Shown here: positions 1 to 6,249 of the stretch, one piece after another
Layout: every line of letters starts with the position of its first letter
Position numbering within the stretch: position 1 is the first letter of the stretch
Assembly: GCA_002477945.1 (NCBI GenBank)
Contig: DLLF01000036.1
Span: forward strand, 1 to 11,208
Source: Bacteroidales bacterium UBA7569
GTDB taxonomy: Bacteria; Bacteroidota; Bacteroidia; Bacteroidales; Paludibacteraceae
Reading direction: 5' to 3'
Length of the DNA stretch: 11,208 nucleotides
Notes under the pieces: model-generated
Databases searched by the model: none
Told to the model about the DNA's origin: nothing
Seen by the model: only the letters and a program-made list of their open reading frames with translations
Made by a program: the position numbers and the translations under genes

Positions 1-108
1 ATAACATCACGATTATTGGACATAAATGCCACTCTGATAATTAGTACAACTGATGTTAATAGAATAAATGGGGCGAATGAGTCCAATGAAGACGGATCTG
101 ATCAATAA
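1..108 (+). CDS. Probable C-terminal end of an unidentified protein (partial)
   Basis: The first forward frame is open from the window edge to a TAA at 106-108 and gives about 35 residues, ending in an acidic, Asn/Ser-rich tail (NESNEDGSDQ). Such polar tails are common protein C-termini, but nothing identifies a family. It converges on the acyltransferase gene, with 26 bases between the two stops and no hairpin terminator visible there. An alternative is a gene on the other strand: an ATG at 23-21 starts a frame (MSNNRDV) running off the left edge, about 110 nt downstream of the acyltransferase and without a visible promoter. Neither reading can be settled inside the window. Confidence 0.35.
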   Translation: MTSRLLDINATLIISTTDVNRINGANESNEDGSDQ

Positions 109-134
109 AACGAACGGGGCGAGTAGGATATTAT

Positions 135-1112
135 TCACATCCGTAACTTACCGGTCTTATCGTACAGAGCCCATAAGACCTGTCTCTCTCGCTCTGAGGA
201 AAGGATATTATAGCCTTGAGTAGGGGGCGCCTTTTCCTCGCCGGAAGAGGTTGTATGTGGTTTCGTGTGAAGGAAACGACGATGTGACCAAAGCCACCGA
301 CTCGGATTTTGCAGGATATTATTTTCCAATTGTTCCGCAAAACGTTTGGTTATTTCGCCCTTCGGCAAATCAGGCTCCGTGTCGGGATCATAGATGAGGT
401 GGAAATCAACCTCGTAGTGTCCACGTGCGGGTGACAGCATAGAAGCGTAATAAACAGGGTAGGCAAATTTTGTTGCCAACTGTTCGGTTCCGAGAAGCAT
501 ATTAACTTCCTGCCCCATGAAAACCATTGGAATCTTGGCGGATTGCTTGCGTGGTCGTTGATCGGCAAGCATGGCATAGATAACAGTATGGTTACTATTC
601 CTATTGCCAATCAAAGTGCGAAGGAGATGATCCATCTCAACCAGCGTTGCTCCTCTTTGGTTGCGTATATTCAGCATTAACTTGTTGAAGAACTTGTTAC
701 TGAGTTGCTTATAAATACAATCACATTCTATATTGTATTGTGCAATTTGACTGGCACAGTTCGCCGCCCATTCCCAATTGAGGAAATGTCCCAGCATCAA
801 GAATCCTCCCCCATATTGCCGGCAGCGTGTAATGACCTCTTCCTTATGATGAACAAGAACCAATTCTTGCATCTCTTCAGGAGAGAAGCGGCGTCCAACA
901 ATAATCTCCATAATCATATCGGCAAAAGCGGCATAGAAAGCACGTTCTATATGCAATCGTTCTTTTGCAGACTTCTTCGGAAAGGCTATTTGCAGGTTTT
1001 CTCGAACCACTTTTTTGCGATAGCGAATCACATGATACAGTATAGGGTACAGAAGCCAACGGGAGACCCCATGAGCAATATGTAAGCGATATTTACAAGA
1101 TATATGCGACAT
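135..1112 (-). CDS. lpxL: Lipid A late (secondary) acyltransferase, LpxL/HtrB family
   Basis: The 325-residue product should add a secondary acyl chain to lipid A or its Kdo-bearing precursor at the inner membrane, using acyl-ACP. The family's HX4(D/E) catalytic motif is visible as HFLNWE, H109 and E114. A DQ pair at about D184 is followed by the MVFMG stretch, and near the end comes WLWSHRRF, as usual for this family (PF03279). The N-terminus (WLLYPILYHVIRYRKKVVRENL) matches the membrane-associated start of the family. I chose the ATG at 1112 because a more upstream TTG at 1148 lies within the promoter. About 44 residues (282-325) follow the HRRF motif, and this tail is longer than I expect for the family. 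The gene is divergent from the O-antigen ligase-like gene, which fits a shared role in lipopolysaccharide assembly. The family call is firm; the acyl chain and acceptor site are unknown. Confidence 0.93.
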   Translation of the reverse strand: MSHISCKYRLHIAHGVSRWLLYPILYHVIRYRKKVVRENLQIAFPKKSAKERLHIERAFYAAFADMIMEIIVGRRFSPEEMQELVLVHHKEEVITRCRQYGGGFLMLGHFLNWEWAANCASQIAQYNIECDCIYKQLSNKFFNKLMLNIRNQRGATLVEMDHLLRTLIGNRNSNHTVIYAMLADQRPRKQSAKIPMVFMGQEVNMLLGTEQLATKFAYPVYYASMLSPARGHYEVDFHLIYDPDTEPDLPKGEITKRFAEQLENNILQNPSRWLWSHRRFLHTKPHTTSSGEEKAPPTQGYNILSSERERQVLWALYDKTGKLRM

Positions 1113-1118
1113 CAAGCG

Positions 1119-1149
1119 CAAAAGTAAGTAATTTATTTGTATTGCCAAA
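1119..1149 (-). promoter_or_regulatory. Bacteroidetes-type promoter of the acyltransferase gene
   Basis: On the minus strand, TTTG (1149-1146) is followed after exactly 19 bp by TACTTTTG (1126-1119), a full match to the Bacteroidetes -33/-7 pattern TTTG-N19-TAnnTTTG. Only six bases separate the -7 box from the ATG at 1112, so transcription should start at or within a few bases of the start codon. The -33 half overlaps the -33 half of the opposing promoter. Confidence 0.75.
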
Positions 1150-1166
1150 ATTAAGCAGTACCTTTG
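1136..1166 (+). promoter_or_regulatory. Bacteroidetes-type promoter of the O-antigen ligase-like gene
   Basis: TTTG (1136-1139), a 19-bp spacer and TACCTTTG (1159-1166) match the Bacteroidetes sigma factor consensus. The expected transcript start near 1171 gives a leader of about 20 nt to the ATG at 1190. It also rules out the upstream TTG at 1142 as a start codon. The footprint shares 1136-1149 with the promoter on the other strand. Confidence 0.78.
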
Positions 1167-1189
1167 TGGTCGTTTTGTCCGAATGCTTT

Positions 1190-2443
1190 ATGATACGTTC
1201 TATTCTATATACTCGGTGGGTTGCCTATTTGCAGGTGTTTACTTTTTGGCTGCTGACAGCCTCGTTGCCGTTTCGTATTGCTCCCTTTCAACGTGTCATA
1301 ATGATAGTTGCCGGCGTGTTTTTTCTGTTGGATTATGTGATAAACAAGCGTTGGCAAGGATGGGAATGGAACAACAACAAGTGGTTTTACGTTATTTTGA
1401 TTGCCTATTACCTCCTAATCCCCATCTGGCACTTGGCTGATGATGTGTCAACGCCCCGTTTTGGTTTTGTGTTGCAAGAGCGTGTTCCTTTCTTACTGTG
1501 CGGTATCATCGGGTTATTGGGATTGAGCAAAGAAATCCGGCTCAAACCTATTGTGTATGTGATGTTGGCAACCTGTTTTGCCGCATCGATGTATGCAATA
1601 CTGAGAGAGGCGGGTTTTTCGTATTTTCTTCTACCTTTATCGCAACAAACAGAGATTTTCCGATTGGCACGCATTAATTATGTGGCTTCACACATGCAGT
1701 TCAACCTCTACTTGAATGTGACGTTGGTATTTGTATTCTGGCTAGTATCAAAGAACAAACTGAAACGGGGTGAGAAGATTGCGGCAGGTTTGCTATCGCT
1801 ATGGATTTTCTACCTGCTTTGCATTACGGAAGGCCGTGTAGGTCTGGGAACAGGTTTGTTGTTAGTTGCATTGTTTGTAGCTATTGTTTCATTCCGTTAT
1901 GGTTGGAAAGTGTTTCTGCCCGTTGTGACGGTGTATGCCTGTTTGGCAGCATTGATATTGATGAACAACAATCGTTTGACGCCGGACAATCTGGAGCATG
2001 AACCCCGCTGGTTGATATGGGAGACCGATTTGCGACTTATTACAGAGAAACCTATTTTAGGGTATGGCGTATGTGATGCGAAAGAAGCGTTGATACGGGA
2101 AGCCAAAGAGGACGGAGAATTGAGTGAGTTTTACACAAGGCGTCTGACACAAGTCTATAACGGCAATTATCAGAAAGTGCAACCTCACAATGCGTTTTTT
2201 GAGGCATGGATGGAGTATGGTCTGACAGGACTTGCCATGTTGATATTGATATTTCTGTACCCTTTGCAGATGTTCCCTCGCAGGATCCGCCCTTATTGCT
2301 GCCTGATAGTTCTATGCTTTGTGATACAATCGTGTTTTGATTCGTTCTTTGCTCCTTTGCTCTATTGTCTTTCGATTCTATTACTTACTTCTCGAAGCGC
2401 GATTTCAGAGGGAAACGAGTCTCAAAAGCCTGCAAAATTGTAG
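1190..2443 (+). CDS. O-antigen ligase / polymerase family membrane protein (Wzy_C, WaaL-like)
   Basis: A 417-residue polytopic inner-membrane protein with roughly ten to twelve hydrophobic segments. Between the hydrophobic stretches lies a hydrophilic loop of about 90 residues (around 258-345), matching the large periplasmic loop of this family. Family landmarks are TEGRVGLG in a membrane-segment boundary (R216), PILGYG before the loop (288-293), and QPHNAFFEAWMEYGLTG (331-347) with the conserved H333. Members either ligate a polyprenyl-linked glycan to lipid A-core or polymerise glycan repeat units at the periplasmic face. Sequence alone does not separate ligase from polymerase. The divergent lipid A acyltransferase and the convergent glycan genes favour a lipopolysaccharide role. 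The ATG at 1190 is chosen because the promoter ends at 1166. The last 59 nt overlap the 3' end of the Stealth gene. Confidence 0.85.
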   Translation: MIRSILYTRWVAYLQVFTFWLLTASLPFRIAPFQRVIMIVAGVFFLLDYVINKRWQGWEWNNNKWFYVILIAYYLLIPIWHLADDVSTPRFGFVLQERVPFLLCGIIGLLGLSKEIRLKPIVYVMLATCFAASMYAILREAGFSYFLLPLSQQTEIFRLARINYVASHMQFNLYLNVTLVFVFWLVSKNKLKRGEKIAAGLLSLWIFYLLCITEGRVGLGTGLLLVALFVAIVSFRYGWKVFLPVVTVYACLAALILMNNNRLTPDNLEHEPRWLIWETDLRLITEKPILGYGVCDAKEALIREAKEDGELSEFYTRRLTQVYNGNYQKVQPHNAFFEAWMEYGLTGLAMLILIFLYPLQMFPRRIRPYCCLIVLCFVIQSCFDSFFAPLLYCLSILLLTSRSAISEGNESQKPAKL

Positions 2444-3263
2444 AACGCATTGTCTGCATACGCTCGTCGGACATTTCAACGTCGTTGATGCATATAATGG
2501 AACGCCGGCACTGAAGTATCTCATTTGCAATCTTTTGTCCGCTATAAACCGCCATAGAACAATGCTTGGTGGAGATGGTTTGCAGGTGAACACGCCCGAT
2601 GTGGTAGAGATAGTCGGTATAGAGATATTGATTGCAATTGTCTTTGCGACGCAGGGGAGTGATGTGCATACGGAGCAAAGGTTCCAATCTGCTATATACT
2701 TCTGCACAAACGCTTTGCAACATTGGTGTTATGGTGTGCTGCGGACGAATGAAAATAAGACTTCTATTGTGACCTGCAGCAATACGTGCCATACTATCGG
2801 AACGCTTTGTTTGCTGCTTGTATAGATTGGTGGCAAAGAGATGATGCGAGAAACGTGTCACTATTTTGTCCCCTCGAAAAAGGTCGCTTTCCTGCAACGG
2901 ACTGACAGGGAAGAGGTCGTCGTTGAAATAAACAAACCGTTCGGACAAGCCGGGAATGCGATGCAAGAACAACTCAATAGTGGTGCTATTGAATGTGGGA
3001 AGATATTCTGAGGGGATGATGTCGGCATGCAGGACAACATGAACCGACTTGCGATTGACCCAATCGGGAACTTGACTTTCGGTGCTGACCAACAGAAAAA
3101 TCTTGTCGATATAGGGCATATTTTGCTCAATACCTCGCAGGAGATAAGGAAGAAATCCCCAATCGCGATACCGTTTTTTCAAGACAGTCTGCGAGGTTGT
3201 CTGTGCATAGGCACGTTGCCATACAGGGTCGTTGCCATTGACGAAAGCGATGACGGCATCCAT
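2385..3263 (-). CDS. Stealth-family sugar-phosphate transferase
   Basis: A 292-residue protein that reads as a compact Stealth protein. Conserved region 1 is the start, MDAVIAFVNGNDPVW (1-15). Region 2 covers about 31-130: RYRDWGFLPYLLRGIEQNMPY, then IIPSEYLPTFNSTTIELFLHRIPG, then the YFNDD acidic cluster with D115 and D116. A region 3-like stretch begins at QHTITPMLQSVCAEV (175-189). Characterised relatives, such as bacterial capsule polymerases and the catalytic part of human GlcNAc-1-phosphotransferase, move a sugar-1-phosphate from a nucleotide sugar and form phosphodiester links. The donor here is unknown. No signal peptide or membrane segment is evident, so it probably acts in the cytoplasm on a lipid-linked glycan. 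It follows the glycosyltransferase by 27 nt and is the last gene of the run. Confidence 0.88.
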   Translation of the reverse strand: MDAVIAFVNGNDPVWQRAYAQTTSQTVLKKRYRDWGFLPYLLRGIEQNMPYIDKIFLLVSTESQVPDWVNRKSVHVVLHADIIPSEYLPTFNSTTIELFLHRIPGLSERFVYFNDDLFPVSPLQESDLFRGDKIVTRFSHHLFATNLYKQQTKRSDSMARIAAGHNRSLIFIRPQHTITPMLQSVCAEVYSRLEPLLRMHITPLRRKDNCNQYLYTDYLYHIGRVHLQTISTKHCSMAVYSGQKIANEILQCRRSIICINDVEMSDERMQTMRSTILQAFETRFPLKSRFEK

Positions 3264-3290
3264 AAGGTTATCATTATAGTTATTTACAAA

Positions 3291-4367
3291 TCAGTCGTTT
3301 GAAGTGTTCTGAATGTCTTCAAACAACCGGTGCCATGCACCAACGATGGTATCGGTTTGAAAACATTTTATCCGCTCGAGAGCCGCTGCGGACATGTTGT
3401 GTCGAAGAGATTTGTTGCTCATAAGTCTGTCAAGCGCTATTGCCATTTCCTTGGTATCTTTGGGCGGGACAAGAATACCCGTAACGCCCTCTTGAAGAAT
3501 TTCTCTCACTCCTGCACCGCAATCGAAACAAACAGCGGGAAGCCCGACAGACATGGCCTCTGTCAGTACATTACCAAATGCTTCGGAACGCGAAGGCAAA
3601 ACGAAAAGCGAGGCTTCTTGATAGAAAGGCAGGACGTTTGGGGTGGCAGGATAGAAAACAACATTGCGGAGTTGGTATTGCTCAGCCAACTCAAGCAGAT
3701 GTTTGTGTTCTTTACCATCTCCCACAATATGTAGTTCCCAGTCGGTATGTTTTACCTGCCGCCAAGCATCTAACAAAAGATCAAAGCCCTTGACTGGCGT
3801 TTGTCTGCCAACAGCCACCACCACTTTGTTTTGAAGGGCTGATGGAGCAGGTTGGGAGAAAGTGAGCAGATTTGGTATTTTTCTCACGTACTCTGTATGC
3901 CAGTGTTTGCGATAGACATCGGCATCATAGTCAGAGAGAACAACCACAGCATCGGAATAGCGTGCTGTCAGGTGACGGGAAAAACAGGATGTGAGTTGAG
4001 AGCGATGCGAAACGGTGAAGTATTCTTTATGAACAACTTTATATCCCCGTGTGGATGGGATATTGACAAAAGCACGTGTGGTGCCAATGACGACAATGAC
4101 ATCGGGGCGGAGTTGGCGATAGAGTACACGCAGACGTTTGATACGTCTTATTTCTCGCACTATGACGGGATAAGGATCGTGTTGCGGTGCGAGATAGAAC
4201 AAAGAAATACGGGAGTCAATACCGAAAAAAGGTTTGGTATTGCTTCCCGTAAAACTTATGATTACCACTTCATCTCCTTGAGCCACCAGAGCATTTGCCA
4301 ACGATATAGTGGAACGCTCTGAGCCACCACCCAAGTTGATAGACTTAATGGTAAAGACTATTTTCAT
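3291..4367 (-). CDS. Glycosyltransferase family 4 (GT-B fold)
   Basis: A 358-residue retaining glycosyltransferase. The N-terminal acceptor domain starts MKIVFTIKSINLGGGSERS with the glycine-rich loop at 13-15. The C-terminal donor domain has AVGRQTPVKGFDLLLDAW (185-202), HIVGDG (213-218) and the EX7E signature SEAFGNVLTE (E262, E270), followed by GLPAVCFDCGAGVREI. This layout is typical of enzymes adding a hexose or HexNAc from a nucleotide sugar to a growing lipid-linked glycan at the cytoplasmic face. The ATG at 4367 is preferred to one 24 nt upstream because it forms an ATGA overlap with the stop of the preceding gene, and because family members begin MKI-like. That overlap suggests translational coupling to the GH16-like protein. 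Donor and acceptor are not predictable. Confidence 0.92.
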   Translation of the reverse strand: MKIVFTIKSINLGGGSERSTISLANALVAQGDEVVIISFTGSNTKPFFGIDSRISLFYLAPQHDPYPVIVREIRRIKRLRVLYRQLRPDVIVVIGTTRAFVNIPSTRGYKVVHKEYFTVSHRSQLTSCFSRHLTARYSDAVVVLSDYDADVYRKHWHTEYVRKIPNLLTFSQPAPSALQNKVVVAVGRQTPVKGFDLLLDAWRQVKHTDWELHIVGDGKEHKHLLELAEQYQLRNVVFYPATPNVLPFYQEASLFVLPSRSEAFGNVLTEAMSVGLPAVCFDCGAGVREILQEGVTGILVPPKDTKEMAIALDRLMSNKSLRHNMSAAALERIKCFQTDTIVGAWHRLFEDIQNTSND

Positions 4368-5683
4368 GCCTGTTTGTAAACGCGTACCCAATCTATGTCC
4401 ATACGCCCTTCAGCCGGACGCTCGGTCTTTGGCAAGAAAGATGCAACGGATAAGTATAATGCCTGTGAAGGAATATGTTTGGTTGTACGGAATACTTCTA
4501 TATTGTTGATATACCAAATCATCTCGGTTTTCGTCCAACGGAGTGTAAAGATATGGTAATCGGCCCAAGAAAGTCCCGAAACGGTTGTTCCCTCGAAACC
4601 TGCATCGGAAGTGCAACCTACATAAAGTTTCTTACCATTGTAGTTAAACAAGTGTATGAGCGGAGTCTTAGCCCTGCAACCGAGGGTGAATGTATGGTGG
4701 ACTCTGCCTGTGCAACGAATTTTTGCCATAAAAATACCTTCCTCCTGCTCGAACGCATTGGCAGTTTGGATAACATCAGAGGTATAGCCAAAGTTTTGAT
4801 TGACAAATCCTTTCTTGTCGTCCCATGCAGGAGCAACAATTGTTTCTTTATGTGTCAGAATGGTTAGAAAACCATTTATAGTCCCTGTATTATGACCTCC
4901 ATTGTTGGCTTGGTGTTCTGCTGTAAACGAGTGTTGTTGCTTCAACTTGTCGCTCTTGTATGCGAAACCCGGTTGCCAAGCAGAATCTTGCATCTTCTTC
5001 CAATTGAAATCATCGGAGAAAGTGGTCTTGTAAGATTCAATCTTTCGGATTTGTTTCTCATCTTGCGCAAGGAAGAAACGAATATCATCCAATGCGGACA
5101 ACTCTGCAAATCGGCACTCTTGTTTGTACTCCGGAGTTGTCAACCACCTGCGAGGATTCTCCCAGAAACGCTTCTCTTTCTTGAACGTTTCACTCTCTGT
5201 CTGCTCTTGCAGAGCCTTAAATTGCTGAGGAAGTTCGGAGGTGCTGTATTTCAGCCATGTTTTGTATGCGCGCGAGTGTTCAAACTTCTGCATACGACGC
5301 AAATCCGGCGAATGAGATACAGAGGCTTTGTCTGATAACTTTACATAATTCTCGGATTGACGGAACGACAAGTACTCCGCCAGAACTTTGCTTTCGTTGA
5401 CATAAAAATATAATTGCAACTCCTTATTTTTCTCCATGCGGTGCAAATCCTGCAAAGTATGGTATGGGTCAGTGTCTTTGTACTTTGTCTGAGTTAAAGT
5501 GCGCTTCTTCTCTTTGAATTCGGGAGCCTCAATGACTTCCTTTAATTCTCTATATTCTTTGAGTTCTTGTGATGTTTCTATTTTGCGGTAACGGGTTATG
5601 TCATTTTTTACCTGCAAAATATGTGCTTCTAACTTCTCGCTACTTTGAAGTTGACCAATCAACTTTTTGAAGAAAAGATTCAT
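4364..5683 (-). CDS. Helical-repeat protein with a catalytically altered GH16-like beta-sandwich
   Basis: A 439-residue two-part protein. Residues 1-220 are charged and mainly helical, with several degenerate copies of a motif resembling SxxLxxYxxLxxxxxSxxF (near 38, 98, 137 and 164-183). Residues about 221-439 resemble a concanavalin-like GH16 sandwich: a TFSDDFNW opening, WADYHIFTLRWTKTEMIWYINNIEVF (373-398) in the position of the GH16 HTY/W-type strands, and the terminal MDIDWVRVY (428-436). The catalytic ExDxxE strand aligns with PLIHLFNYNG (341-350), giving L342, H344 and N347 in place of the three acids. Hydrolysis is therefore unlikely; glycan binding is inference. There is no signal peptide, so it is probably cytoplasmic. 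It starts 20 nt after the LOG gene and overlaps the glycosyltransferase start (ATGA). It may help that enzyme hold its acceptor, but this is unproven. Confidence 0.8.
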   Translation of the reverse strand: MNLFFKKLIGQLQSSEKLEAHILQVKNDITRYRKIETSQELKEYRELKEVIEAPEFKEKKRTLTQTKYKDTDPYHTLQDLHRMEKNKELQLYFYVNESKVLAEYLSFRQSENYVKLSDKASVSHSPDLRRMQKFEHSRAYKTWLKYSTSELPQQFKALQEQTESETFKKEKRFWENPRRWLTTPEYKQECRFAELSALDDIRFFLAQDEKQIRKIESYKTTFSDDFNWKKMQDSAWQPGFAYKSDKLKQQHSFTAEHQANNGGHNTGTINGFLTILTHKETIVAPAWDDKKGFVNQNFGYTSDVIQTANAFEQEEGIFMAKIRCTGRVHHTFTLGCRAKTPLIHLFNYNGKKLYVGCTSDAGFEGTTVSGLSWADYHIFTLRWTKTEMIWYINNIEVFRTTKHIPSQALYLSVASFLPKTERPAEGRMDIDWVRVYKQA

Positions 5684-5703
5684 GAGGGTATATGTTTTAT
5701 TTG

Positions 5704-6243
5704 TTATTTTATCTTTTGAAGTTCAGTTATCAGTGCTTCAATATCGTCAACAAACATGGGTTTGTATGACTCTTCTTTTGGAATGAAATGCAAGTCTTTC
5801 ATTCTTGCAATCTGCTCTTGCAAAGGCATGTAAAAACCATTATAATTGACTATATAGGTCGGTTTGTGGTGTTCTCCGATGGTACCTGCTGCAATCACGT
5901 CAAACATTTCATCAAGTGTTCCGTAACTTCCGGGAAGACAGATAAACACGTCTGAAATGTCGCGCATTTGCTGCTTGCGCATACTCATGGAATCCACTTT
6001 GATAATTTCAGTACACGCATTGGATAGACGCCCTGCTTGTATGATTCTTATAGGTATAACCCCAATAACATTGCCTCCTTTCCGAAAGACCGCCTCCGAA
6101 ACTGCCGTCATCAATCCTCCCGTAGCACCTCCAAACACCAACGTATGTCCGGAATCCGCTATCCATTGTCCCAACTTTGTACCTAATGTCTTGTAATCAT
6201 CAGGTATTTGGTCTTTTGCGCTGCAATATACGGCAATGTTCAT
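5704..6243 (-). CDS. LOG-family Rossmann protein (TIGR00730), probable nucleoside 5'-monophosphate phosphoribohydrolase
   Basis: A 179-residue cytoplasmic protein of the LOG/lysine decarboxylase-like family. Members cleave the N-glycosidic bond of nucleoside monophosphates, releasing ribose 5-phosphate; plant and actinobacterial members activate cytokinins. Visible landmarks are MNIAVYCSAK at the start, the nucleotide loop FGGATGGLM (37-45), the SMSMRKQQM motif (85-93, with R89) and the PGGxGTxxE signature as PGSYGTLDE (104-112, catalytic E112). The second glycine of the signature is Ser106. Length matches the family. The start lies six bases after the gyrB stop, so it is almost certainly cotranscribed with gyrB. 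Many family members are misannotated as lysine decarboxylases because of this motif; that activity should not be assumed. Confidence 0.92.
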   Translation of the reverse strand: MNIAVYCSAKDQIPDDYKTLGTKLGQWIADSGHTLVFGGATGGLMTAVSEAVFRKGGNVIGVIPIRIIQAGRLSNACTEIIKVDSMSMRKQQMRDISDVFICLPGSYGTLDEMFDVIAAGTIGEHHKPTYIVNYNGFYMPLQEQIARMKDLHFIPKEESYKPMFVDDIEALITELQKIK

Positions 6244-6249
6244 AGGTTG

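Noticed and set aside
1113..1148. Upstream TTG starts for the acyltransferase (1148) and the ligase-like gene (1142)
   Set aside because: Both would begin inside or upstream of the promoters that drive these genes, so the RNA would not contain them.
4364..5683. Active GH16 glycosidase
   Set aside because: The catalytic strand has Leu, His and Asn where Glu, Asp and Glu are needed, and there is no export signal.
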